In this document: positions 36,043 through 43,906 of the stretch, one piece after another
How positions within the stretch are numbered: position 1 is the first letter of the stretch
Layout: each line of letters starts with the position of its first letter
Source of the DNA: Veillonella infantium
GTDB taxonomy: Bacteria > Bacillota > Negativicutes > Veillonellales > Veillonellaceae
Direction: 5' to 3'
Length of the DNA stretch: 64,000 nucleotides
Assembly: GCF_002959895.1 (NCBI RefSeq)
Contig: NZ_PPDD01000008.1
Coordinates: 1-64,000, forward strand
Made by a program: the position numbers and the translations under genes
Notes under the pieces: generated by a model
The model's input: only the letters and a program-made list of their open reading frames with translations
What the model was told of the DNA's origin: nothing
The model's database searches: none

Positions 36043-36399
36043 TTAATTTGTACTAACAGGATCATAATCAGCAGGCACAGGAGCAACGATACTTACAAAG
36101 ATAACATCTTCTGTCCCAGTATTTTTTGCGCCATGACATTCACCCTTTTTAGATACTATAACTTGTCCCTTTGTAAAAGGCACCTCTGTATCAGGCGTTG
36201 GATAAAATACCCCCTTACCTTGCAATATAACCCATATATCATCAGAGTTATGATGGTAATGCTTTGGTAAGGTTTGCCCAGGTTTAATAACCCATACTGA
36301 ACCACCTGTGGAATCAGTTTGATAAAATGGAGTCCTAACAGCTTTCTCCAAACTTTCAACTTTCACAAGTTCCATGTCAAAAATACGTTGATTACTCAT
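36043..36399 (-). CDS. Single-domain cupin protein
   Basis: A 118-residue beta-barrel cupin. Metal ligands in KHYHHNSDDIWVILQG (HxH...E) and in GECHGAKNTG (His) are all present, so a metal-dependent function is possible. No signal peptide. The ATG at 36399 (MSNQ) is preferred because AAAGG lies upstream of it, whereas the ATG six codons earlier has no ribosome binding site. It lies 28 bp downstream of the DUF4261-like gene, so the two probably form one operon. The substrate is unknown. Confidence 0.82.
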   Translation of the reverse strand: MSNQRIFDMELVKVESLEKAVRTPFYQTDSTGGSVWVIKPGQTLPKHYHHNSDDIWVILQGKGVFYPTPDTEVPFTKGQVIVSKKGECHGAKNTGTEDVIFVSIVAPVPADYDPVSTN

Positions 36400-36427
36400 A
36401 ATGCTCACACCTTTCATCGATTAACAA

Positions 36428-37303
36428 CTAACGAGTACCCGATGCATATTCTCCCATATTAATATCTATAACAGTTCGAACAGGTTGAATTAAGGAGTCC
36501 TCATACTGAACCGCCCATTTAATATCTGGATTCATATCTCCATTTTCTAAGCCTGCAATCGTTTGCCCGTCATCAATAGGATTATCGTGCTCAAAGATAT
36601 AATACAATACACTATACGCATGATTTACAATTTCATCGGGGTTCATACCGTGAAAGTGATACTGCAAATCAGGGTAGAATAAGGTGTTCATACCTATCGT
36701 ATCAACCATCATGTCATCTGTGCCTTGAATGCTAAAATATCGCACATTTACGGCATAATAAATAAAACGTGTTACCTCTTTATCTGGATGATTTTCAATG
36801 GTTTCTCGACTTAAGAACTTACGAGATGGACCAAAGACAACGGCCTTACAGGATGGATATAACTCTAACAACGCATCTACATATTTCACGAGCATATCAG
36901 CTCGTTCTTTAGGTTCTAAACCCGAAGCTAACATGTCTGTAGCAAATACTCTATATTGGCACTCATCTAGCAAGTCATCTACATTTGGACAATCCCAAAC
37001 CTGACTACGTGTAAAATCATCTAGTACAGGTTTGTCGATTTTTTCACAATTCGTCACCATCAAGGTTGGTGAAATATCTGCATCGTTATCCTCGTAATGA
37101 ACCTTATAATTCTGAGGTGCAAAACCAGCAGATTCAACGCCATAACTAAAGCAATCAACAGGACCTAAATGCTTTGTGAATACCTCTACCATTGTATCTC
37201 GATTAGGCATATCACACTGCTTTGGCATTAATAACTCAACGAAAAACAAACCGCCAGGACGAACTGAATTATCTGTTAAATCCTGTTTAAATACTTGGCT
37301 CAT
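36428..37303 (-). CDS. DUF4261-like protein
   Basis: A 291-residue soluble protein resembling DUF4261-type proteins in its order of motifs: FFVELLMPKQCDMPN near the N terminus, then ADISPTLMVTNCEKID, CKAVVFGPS in the middle and a C-terminal SVLYYIFEHDNPIDDGQTIAG. This similarity is from memory. There is no membrane segment and no catalytic motif. It is preceded by a sigma-A promoter (37355-37383) and followed closely by a cupin gene. Function unknown. Confidence 0.6.
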   Translation of the reverse strand: MSQVFKQDLTDNSVRPGGLFFVELLMPKQCDMPNRDTMVEVFTKHLGPVDCFSYGVESAGFAPQNYKVHYEDNDADISPTLMVTNCEKIDKPVLDDFTRSQVWDCPNVDDLLDECQYRVFATDMLASGLEPKERADMLVKYVDALLELYPSCKAVVFGPSRKFLSRETIENHPDKEVTRFIYYAVNVRYFSIQGTDDMMVDTIGMNTLFYPDLQYHFHGMNPDEIVNHAYSVLYYIFEHDNPIDDGQTIAGLENGDMNPDIKWAVQYEDSLIQPVRTVIDINMGEYASGTR

Positions 37304-37354
37304 ATGCTCTCTCCTATAGATAAAACGTAATATAAAACACCTCCTTTACCTTAT

Positions 37355-37383
37355 AGTATATCGTATATTCATCTATACTACAA
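37355..37383 (-). promoter_or_regulatory. Promoter of the DUF4261-like/cupin operon
   Basis: Minus strand TTGTAG (37378-37383), 17 bases, TATACT (37355-37360). About 50 bases separate it from the start codon. Confidence 0.65.
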
Positions 37384-37410
37384 TTACTCAAGCAACATTT
37401 TATATACATA

Positions 37411-37453
37411 AAAGACCCTCTCTATGAGTCCAAAGACTATAGAGAGGGTCTTT
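37411..37453 (-). terminator. Terminator of the citrate-lyase-type operon
   Basis: A 15 bp perfect stem AAAGACCCTCTCTAT with an inner AGTC-CAAA-GACT, and TTTTATG following on the minus strand. It ends the operon whose last gene is citF, about 80 bases after its stop. Confidence 0.9.
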
Positions 37454-37476
37454 ATATTATCTAATCAGCATGGGAT

Positions 37477-37520
37477 ATGAGACAGCAGCGAAACCGTTAC
37501 GGTTTCTACCGGACTCTCAT
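37477..37520 (-). ncRNA. Structured 3' element between citF and its terminator
   Basis: Outer pairing ATGAGA / TCTCAT encloses a stable GAAACCG-TTA-CGGTTTC hairpin with an asymmetric interior loop. It lies 10 bases past the citF stop and ahead of the terminator. It matches no riboswitch consensus I recall and may be a 3' UTR processing or stability structure. Confidence 0.4.
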
Positions 37521-37530
37521 CACTACTCAA

Positions 37531-39078
37531 TTATAGAGGTTTGCGAACCACGTCGATGATAGAGCCATCGCGGTATTCTACGATTGCGATGATGTCTTCG
37601 TCTTTGTCAGATACAGGGATATCTTGTGGTTTACCAACTAAGTCGAATGCTAATTGTTGTAATTCTTCAATTGTGTAGATAGGCAAGTTGCTATCTTTGA
37701 AGCGTTCAATCAAATCAGTACGAGCTGGGTTGATTGCGATACCGTATTCAGTAACGAGTACGTCAACGGAGGAGCCTGGTGTAATTACAGTTGCAACTTT
37801 GTCACGGATCATTGGCAAGCGGCCGCGGATCAATGGGCAAGTAATAACTGTGCATTTAGCACCTGCTGCTGTATCGGAGTGACCGCCAGAAGCGCCCATC
37901 AATACACCGTTGGAGTCAGTCATTACGTTTACGTTGAAATCAAGGTCGATTTCAGTAGCACCAAGGAATACTACGTCTAGGTAGTTTGTAGTGCAGTCAG
38001 TCCATGGGTTAGCGTACATGGAAGCGGACATTTCGATGTGTGCAGGGTTTTTATCCAAGGATGCAGCTGCAGTAGTATCGAATGTTTGAGTATCGTAAAT
38101 AGCACGAATCAAGCCTTCTTCAAGCATACCAGTCAAGATACCAGTAGCACCGCCGATAGCGAAGCCACCTACTTCACCACGTTTGCGAAGTTTTTCAGCA
38201 ATGAATTTCGCTACAGTCAATGGTGCACCACCAGCGCCCAATTGGAATACGAAACCATCTTTAATAATGCCAGCTTGATCAAGGAATTCACCAGCTAATT
38301 CAGCAATTTTGATTTGGATAGGGTTTTTAGTGAAACCTACCGCACCAGAAGCGATACCTTCTGGATCACCAATGCTTTCAACCTCAACAACATAATCTAC
38401 ATCAGTTTGAGGAATTGCATAGTTGTGTACATAGTCAACTAAGTTATCAGTGATGATAACAGTTGTGTCTGCATAGTGGGAATCAACTTTAGCATAGCCA
38501 AGAGCACCACATGCGGATTTACCCAAACGACCAGTAGCATTACCGCGAGGGTCAGCTGTAGGAGCGCCCATGAAAGCTACGTCAATATGAACTTCGCCAG
38601 ATTCGATAGCACGAGCACGACCACCGTGGGAACGAATTACTACAGGGCGTTTTAATACGCCTGGGTTTTGAGTTAAGAATTTACCAAGACGATCGCGCAA
38701 GCCAGATGTTTCGATAGCTGTTACAGTACCATCTTGAATCATTTCTACCAAGAATTCATGGCATGGGGACAAGGAAGAAGACGCGATTGTAATGTCTTTA
38801 ATGCCTTTTGCTTGAACGCGTTCCATAACCATTTTCATTACATAGTCGCCATTGCGCAAGTGATGATGGAAGGACAATGTCATGCCATCTTTTACGCCAG
38901 CTTTTTCGATTGCTTCATCGATAGAAGCAAGTACTTTATTTGTACCAACACGGCTCATGTGTACAGGTTTACCTGCGCGATGAGCTTTAGGTTCAATTGC
39001 GAATTCACCTTGATATACTTCGCGACCTTCTAGTGCTGGGATATTTGTTGGGATATCGCGACCTACTTTATTTAACAT
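37531..39078 (-). CDS. citF: Citrate lyase alpha subunit (CoA/ACP transferase)
   Basis: A 515-residue CitF. In citrate lyase this subunit exchanges the acetyl group on the carrier for citrate. SFHHHLRNGDYVMKMVME, ASSSLSPCHEFLVEMI, SHGGRARAIESGEVHIDVAFMGAP, GASGGHSDTAAGAK and ITPGSSVDVLVTEYGIAINPAR agree with the family along the whole length. Its start overlaps the citE stop by 11 bp. It ends the operon. The partner carrier subunit lacks the usual serine, so whether CitF acts on a carrier or on free CoA esters is uncertain. Confidence 0.92.
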   Translation of the reverse strand: MLNKVGRDIPTNIPALEGREVYQGEFAIEPKAHRAGKPVHMSRVGTNKVLASIDEAIEKAGVKDGMTLSFHHHLRNGDYVMKMVMERVQAKGIKDITIASSSLSPCHEFLVEMIQDGTVTAIETSGLRDRLGKFLTQNPGVLKRPVVIRSHGGRARAIESGEVHIDVAFMGAPTADPRGNATGRLGKSACGALGYAKVDSHYADTTVIITDNLVDYVHNYAIPQTDVDYVVEVESIGDPEGIASGAVGFTKNPIQIKIAELAGEFLDQAGIIKDGFVFQLGAGGAPLTVAKFIAEKLRKRGEVGGFAIGGATGILTGMLEEGLIRAIYDTQTFDTTAAASLDKNPAHIEMSASMYANPWTDCTTNYLDVVFLGATEIDLDFNVNVMTDSNGVLMGASGGHSDTAAGAKCTVITCPLIRGRLPMIRDKVATVITPGSSVDVLVTEYGIAINPARTDLIERFKDSNLPIYTIEELQQLAFDLVGKPQDIPVSDKDEDIIAIVEYRDGSIIDVVRKPL

Positions 39079-40033
39079 CGTATTCTGCTCCTTCCTCTAA
39101 TTCAACTTTAATGCCTGCTGCACGTGCTTTATCAACAACGCGTTGTGCACGTACCACGATAGGACCATCGATCATTTTGCCATCTACAGAGATTACGCCT
39201 TTATTATTGCGCAATGCATCAGCATAGCTGTTCAATACTTTAACGGAATGAGCGATTTCTTTTTCGTCAGGAGTGAATACTTCATGAACAATTTTAATTT
39301 GGCTTGGGTGGATACAAGATTTACCATCAAAGCCCAAAGCTTTAATGAATTCTACTTCTTCACGGAAACCTTGTGGATCTTTCACGTCGGAGAATACAGT
39401 ATCAATTACGCGGATACCTGCTTCGCGGGCTGCATGAAGAATTGTTTGGCGAGCAAACAACAATTCAACAGCTGGTTTATGTTTACCTGTACGAAGGTCA
39501 GCACGGTAGTCTTCAGCGCCAAGAGCGATTGCAACTACGCGAGGACCGTGACAGATTTCGCGAACATTGTACAAGCCACGAACGGATTCGATAGCTACGA
39601 TAATGTTGATTGTACCTTCTTCCCAACCGTTAGCTTTTTCAACTTCTTCAATTTTTTTCGCTACAATTTCAACTTCAGAAACATCTTCAGTTTTAGGTAA
39701 ACGAATCAAATTAGGTTTAGCTGGAACGATTACATCTAGATCATCATAACCATAAGGAGTTTGTGTAGGATGATTGATACGAACAACTGTTTCACCACGG
39801 AACTTACGAGATTTCAATGCTTCTGCAGTTAAAAGGCGAGCAGTGTCTTTTTCAGTAATAGCAACGGAATCTTCGATGTCGATCATGATAGAGTCAGCAC
39901 CGTGAATGTCAGCACTGTTAATCATTTTAGGTGTATTACCTGGTACGAACATCATGGAACGAGACAAGCGTTTTTTAGCAGCCTCTGTTAATGGGTTTGT
40001 TTTAACTTCTGGGAATGTTTTATCGTTAGCCAT
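39068..40033 (-). CDS. citE: Citrate lyase beta subunit (citryl-ACP lyase)
   Basis: A 321-residue HpcH/HpaI-related TIM-barrel lyase. In citrate lyase it cleaves citryl-ACP to oxaloacetate and acetyl-ACP. RSMMFVPGNTPKM, IDIEDSV (metal-binding acid), RLPKTEDV, IVAIESVRG and IALGAEDYRADLRTG follow the family order, with an N-terminal extension of about 20 residues. It overlaps citD by 1 bp and citF by 11 bp. Related enzymes act on malyl- or citramalyl-CoA, so the substrate needs testing. Confidence 0.92.
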   Translation of the reverse strand: MANDKTFPEVKTNPLTEAAKKRLSRSMMFVPGNTPKMINSADIHGADSIMIDIEDSVAITEKDTARLLTAEALKSRKFRGETVVRINHPTQTPYGYDDLDVIVPAKPNLIRLPKTEDVSEVEIVAKKIEEVEKANGWEEGTINIIVAIESVRGLYNVREICHGPRVVAIALGAEDYRADLRTGKHKPAVELLFARQTILHAAREAGIRVIDTVFSDVKDPQGFREEVEFIKALGFDGKSCIHPSQIKIVHEVFTPDEKEIAHSVKVLNSYADALRNNKGVISVDGKMIDGPIVVRAQRVVDKARAAGIKVELEEGAEYDVK

Positions 40034-40302
40034 TATGCTTTGCTCCCCCTTTCCAATGCGCCTAATACGCGAGCTTTAATTGTGTAATCCCAAGCATTTT
40101 TATCTTGTACGATTACTTTCACGCCATCAAAACCAGCTTCTTTCACTGTGTTCAAGATAACGGATTTAATTTGGTCGCCGTATTGACGGATAACTTTGGA
40201 TGTTAATTCAATTTCGATACCGCTAGCAATCGGTTCAACCGTTACTAATGCATCATTTTTTTCGTCGAAGCCAGCTTGTGCAGCTTTTACTAATTGTGCC
40301 AT
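40033..40302 (-). CDS. citD: Citrate lyase gamma (acyl carrier)-like subunit lacking the modified serine
   Basis: An 89-residue CitD homologue. It aligns end to end with the Klebsiella protein as I remember it: AG-E-D near residue 10, VEP, GIEIEL, VIVQDKNA, ARV. The site ESSD, whose first Ser (Ser14) carries the phosphoribosyl-dephospho-CoA group, is here EKND, and no serine lies nearby. The ATG at 40302 is chosen because AAAGGATGC precedes it; the longer frame has no ribosome binding site. It sits between the transporter and citE in the operon. Confidence 0.85.
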   Translation of the reverse strand: MAQLVKAAQAGFDEKNDALVTVEPIASGIEIELTSKVIRQYGDQIKSVILNTVKEAGFDGVKVIVQDKNAWDYTIKARVLGALERGSKA

Positions 40303-40407
40303 GTTGCATCCTTTCACTAAAAATATATCAAATGGCAAAGACCAGACGTGTCGCGAATGTCTGGTCCGTGCCGCTAAAACAATGTTGATTATAAAATTAT
40401 ATGGTGA

Positions 40408-41808
40408 TTAAATCATACCGATGAAAGTCCACCAAGGAATACCTACTACGAAGAGTAGAATCCAACTCAATACTGCTAAGATAGCACCAGCAGTCCACCA
40501 GTCTTTCAAGTTATTGTAACCTGCAGAGTAGATGATTGGACCAGGGGATGCACCGTAGTGAGTTACGAGACCGCCAAATGCGTTTGTTGCAAGCAATACA
40601 AGACCAAACATAACTGGATTTACGCCTGCTGCCATACCTACAGTTAAGAATACTGGAAGCATAGATGCAATGTATGCAGTACTAGAAGCGAATAAGTAAC
40701 GAATTACAACGCTAATAGCAGAAAGAATTAAGACAACTACGAGTGGAGATACATCGAGTGCCAAGTTTGCTTGCATATATGCTGCAAGCCAAGCAAAGAA
40801 TTTAGCTTTTGTTAAAGCAGTGGATAAGCCAAGGATAGCACCGAACCAGATGAATGTGTTCCAAACAGCTTTAGTTTGAACCATGTCATCCCAAGTGATG
40901 ATACCAGCGAAGAACACAATAGTCATAGCTACTAATGCTACTGCTGTTGGGCTCAAGTCAAAACCGATGGAAGGCAATGCCCAACCGATAAGAGCAAGAA
41001 TAAATACAACAGCCAAGATTTTTTCAGACATTTTCATAGGTCCTAATTTAGCAAGACCATCAGCAGCTAATTTCTTATTATCAATTTTTACTGCTTCAGG
41101 ACGGTCGATCCAGTAACCTACAAGTGGCACAAAGATCAACATTACAAGACCAGGAAGAGCTAAAGCTAAAGCCCATTCAGCCCAAGTCATATTTAGACCA
41201 GTGATTTTAGTAACAAAGTCCAATGCCAACACGTTTGGAGCCATAGCTGTTAAGAACATGAAGGATGTAATTTTTGTTACGAAATAGCCATTCATCAAGA
41301 TGAAGGAACCACCGCGTTTAGCAGTATCGCCAGGATAGGAACCGATAGATTCAGCGATGGATAAGTTAATTGGATATACGATACCAGCCGCACGTGCTGT
41401 GTTAGAAGGTGTAGCTGGAGATAATACTAAATCAAGAAGTGCTGTTACATAACCAAGACGTAATACAGTAGAACCGAATGCGTTAATCAAATGGTAAGCA
41501 ACGCGGTGACCAAGACCAGTTTTACCAAAGGCAACGCTCAAGGAGAATGCAGCGATGATCATCCACAATGCAGTGGAGCCATAACCTACCAAGATATCTT
41601 TTGCATTGTCTAAGAATAATGCAGATGCAGATAATACAGCTAATAAAATAATTTGAATTGGGTAAGGTTTTAAAATCAAACCTACGATACCTGCAATGTA
41701 GAAGCCTAAGAGGCGCCACGCCGTATCAGTGAGCCCATCTGGTGGAGTTGTAAACCAGAGGACAACAGGGATTAGCACAATAAGTGCTAGTTTTAAGAAT
41801 TTTTCCAT
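40408..41808 (-). CDS. DASS-family di/tricarboxylate transporter (CitT-like)
   Basis: A 466-residue polytopic carrier of the divalent anion:sodium symporter/exchanger family. The two clamshell-type motifs are visible: SPATPSNTARAAG (about residue 130) and NAFGGLVTHYGASPGP (about residue 405), with about 11-12 hydrophobic segments. CitT-type members exchange citrate for succinate; others import tartrate, malate or fumarate. Being the first gene of the operon with citD, citE and citF it probably supplies their substrate. AAAGGAAGAAAC lies before the ATG. Confidence 0.9.
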   Translation of the reverse strand: MEKFLKLALIVLIPVVLWFTTPPDGLTDTAWRLLGFYIAGIVGLILKPYPIQIILLAVLSASALFLDNAKDILVGYGSTALWMIIAAFSLSVAFGKTGLGHRVAYHLINAFGSTVLRLGYVTALLDLVLSPATPSNTARAAGIVYPINLSIAESIGSYPGDTAKRGGSFILMNGYFVTKITSFMFLTAMAPNVLALDFVTKITGLNMTWAEWALALALPGLVMLIFVPLVGYWIDRPEAVKIDNKKLAADGLAKLGPMKMSEKILAVVFILALIGWALPSIGFDLSPTAVALVAMTIVFFAGIITWDDMVQTKAVWNTFIWFGAILGLSTALTKAKFFAWLAAYMQANLALDVSPLVVVLILSAISVVIRYLFASSTAYIASMLPVFLTVGMAAGVNPVMFGLVLLATNAFGGLVTHYGASPGPIIYSAGYNNLKDWWTAGAILAVLSWILLFVVGIPWWTFIGMI

Positions 41809-41967
41809 GTTTCTTCCTTTCTTAAAAACATAGGCATGTAATCATCCTAACACTACCCCAGAAATTCGTGATACGCGACTATCAGCTATTGAACTCTAGG
41901 AGTTTTTGTCTACACTCATTATATATGCTTAAAAGAATTATGAATAATAGATTACCTTTATAGGGGT

Positions 41968-42018
41968 TATAAAAACTTTTATACCTACCATTCATACTTT
42001 TTATGCATTTTGAGCATA
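41968..42018 (-). promoter_or_regulatory. Candidate operators upstream of the citrate-lyase-type operon
   Basis: A 7-2-7 palindrome TATAAAA-AC-TTTTATA (41968-41983) and a TATGC-7-GCATA repeat (42002-42018) of the LysR T-N11-A style lie in the 394 bp region. Nearer the gene a TATAAT -10 (minus strand, about 41928-41933) has only a weak -35, as activator-dependent promoters often do. The operon's transport gene starts 120 bases further on. Confidence 0.5.
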
Positions 42019-42043
42019 GATTTGCAGCCCCAAATGAAAAAAA

Positions 42044-42078
42044 TGCATGTATACGTCCCCAAAGGGGGTATACATGCA
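42044..42078 (-). terminator. Terminator of the downstream LysR gene
   Basis: Perfect 11 bp arms TGCATGTATAC / GTATACATGCA enclose CCCC-AAA-GGGG and are followed on the minus strand by TTTTTTT (42037-42043). It ends the BI-1/LysR transcription unit and insulates the citrate-lyase-type promoter. Confidence 0.9.
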
Positions 42079-42202
42079 CTTACATGGTCCTGCCTGGCTC
42101 TTTCGAGACACCTTTATTATGACTTATTATATCGAAAAAGTCTAATACTGAAATAGCATGAATAGGCAGTTACAAATTCTTATATTGGATCTATTTATAA
42201 AT

Positions 42203-43114
42203 CTATTCTTTATATTCTCTAAAAATACTATCATCTACTACGGTATGCTTTTTATAATAATCGCGAACATACTCAATAAATGTTTTAACCACTACAAGAT
42301 TTTCTGTATCCTTGGTGTACACCATGTTGGTATCACGAGTGATATATGTGCCATCTTTACTACGCAATGGACTTACATAGATATCTCTATCCTTGCAGGA
42401 TCCAAGGCCCATATAGGTCAGAATCGACCAACCGAGCCCTGCGCGCACAAAGTGACGGCATGTACTCATAGAATTTACATCCATGGCAACACTAGGTGGC
42501 TCTTCAAAATGTTCTGCACACCATGTTTCGATGATATTGGCTACGGATGCATCAGTCTGATACTTGATAAATGGTACCTTCTCAAGGGATTCAGGTGGTA
42601 CTAATTCTTTATAAACCAAGCAGTATGGTTCCTCTAATAGTAGCTCAGACTTACCAGACACATCATAACCGCCACGAGCAAAGGCAACCATACAGTCACC
42701 AATATTAAACATTTTTACCACTTGATGGCTGAATGCCGTCTTAACTTGTATATGCACATCTGGATACAGTTCGCGGAAAGATCGTAACAAGGCCGGCAAT
42801 TCATAGTCTGCAAAGTTGATAGATGACGCAATTTTCAAGGTTCCTTGAATCTTACCAGAAGCTGAGTTCATAGCATTTTCTAAAGCCTCTTGATCTTGCA
42901 TCATTCTTTTACAGTAATCATAGAAAATCTCGCCTTGCGCCGTAAGAGCAATCCCTTCAGCAGTTCGCAACAACAGAGAATGGCCTAAGGCTTTTTCCAT
43001 ATGGCGCAACCGATAGCTAAGTGCTGGTTGCGATAAAAATAATTTTTCTGCCGCCCTTGTAATATTGCCTTCATCGACAACGGTGACAAAGGTTTGCCAT
43101 TCTCTATCGTCCAT
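42203..43114 (-). CDS. LysR-family transcriptional regulator
   Basis: A 303-residue LTTR. The helix-turn-helix region (FVTVVDEGNITRAAEKLFLSQPALSYRLRHMEKALG) is followed by a substrate-binding domain from about residue 90. It lies directly upstream of, and on the same strand as, the transporter-citDEF operon, so it is the natural candidate for its regulator. Only 11 bp separate it from the BI-1 gene, so it may be transcribed from further upstream. AAAAGGAGATACT precedes the ATG. Confidence 0.87.
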   Translation of the reverse strand: MDDREWQTFVTVVDEGNITRAAEKLFLSQPALSYRLRHMEKALGHSLLLRTAEGIALTAQGEIFYDYCKRMMQDQEALENAMNSASGKIQGTLKIASSINFADYELPALLRSFRELYPDVHIQVKTAFSHQVVKMFNIGDCMVAFARGGYDVSGKSELLLEEPYCLVYKELVPPESLEKVPFIKYQTDASVANIIETWCAEHFEEPPSVAMDVNSMSTCRHFVRAGLGWSILTYMGLGSCKDRDIYVSPLRSKDGTYITRDTNMVYTKDTENLVVVKTFIEYVRDYYKKHTVVDDSIFREYKE

Positions 43115-43125
43115 AGTATCTCCTT

Positions 43126-43869
43126 TTATCGCTTATTACCAAAGATGCGCAATAAGGATAAGAATAAGTTAATGAAATCTAAATATAGGCTCAAAGCACC
43201 TGTGATTTCAATGCGGTCTAAAATTGTCTCATCCTCCATGAGAGCCACTTGTGTCACATTATTTTTAATACGATTCACATCGATAGCCGTAAAAATGGAG
43301 AATACTACAACCCCTACATAGCCTAAAACTAGACTAACAGTATCGCTAAAGCCACTGAGTACAGCCCAGTTAAAGTAGCGAGCTGCCATCATCACAAAGG
43401 ATACAATGATCATACCGAGCAAAGCAGCCATTACATACGGTGTAAGGGATGATAAATTGCGTTTTGTAGTAGCCCCTACCACTGCAAAGCCAATGAAGAA
43501 GGCAAGAGTACCGATTAACGCAGGAATAACTACTTCAAACACATTATATCGCAAGGATATAAGTGTCAATGTAAGACCATTCAATGCACTGTAGAGGAAG
43601 AACATGCCTTTTAAAGTCATAACATTGGCAGCATACGCACGAGCACTAAATAGGAATACTACGCCTAGTTCAACTAATAGAATAATATTAAAGTTTTCGT
43701 ATGCAAAGCGTAGCCAGTTTGGATTTGCCAACGCAGCCACTCCAACACCAATAGTTGTAAGCAAACCTACAACCATCCACAAGAAGGATCCCTTCAAACG
43801 TTGAGATACGATACTTTCAACCTGAGCAACTTGAGAACTACTAGGTCCTGTTACATTATATGGATTCAT
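43126..43869 (-). CDS. Bax inhibitor-1 / YccA-family membrane protein
   Basis: A 247-residue protein with about seven membrane helices after a soluble N terminus of about 35 residues. The run of helices, the FFLYSALNGLTLTLI-type motif and the C-terminal ALSLYLDFINLFLSLLRIFG signature with acidic residues place it in the BI-1 (TMBIM/YetJ) family. Bacterial members are proposed pH-gated calcium leak channels. It is transcribed with the pyk-side genes or with the LysR gene. A specific role here is not visible. Confidence 0.9.
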   Translation of the reverse strand: MNPYNVTGPSSSQVAQVESIVSQRLKGSFLWMVVGLLTTIGVGVAALANPNWLRFAYENFNIILLVELGVVFLFSARAYAANVMTLKGMFFLYSALNGLTLTLISLRYNVFEVVIPALIGTLAFFIGFAVVGATTKRNLSSLTPYVMAALLGMIIVSFVMMAARYFNWAVLSGFSDTVSLVLGYVGVVVFSIFTAIDVNRIKNNVTQVALMEDETILDRIEITGALSLYLDFINLFLSLLRIFGNKR

Positions 43870-43906
43870 ACTATCCCTCCTTATATTTAATTATCTTTTA
43901 CTAAAA

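Noticed and set aside
37477-37520. Known riboswitch (TPP, FMN, fluoride or ZTP) after citF
   Set aside because: None of the conserved core sequences of these classes was present, and the element lies after a gene, not before one.
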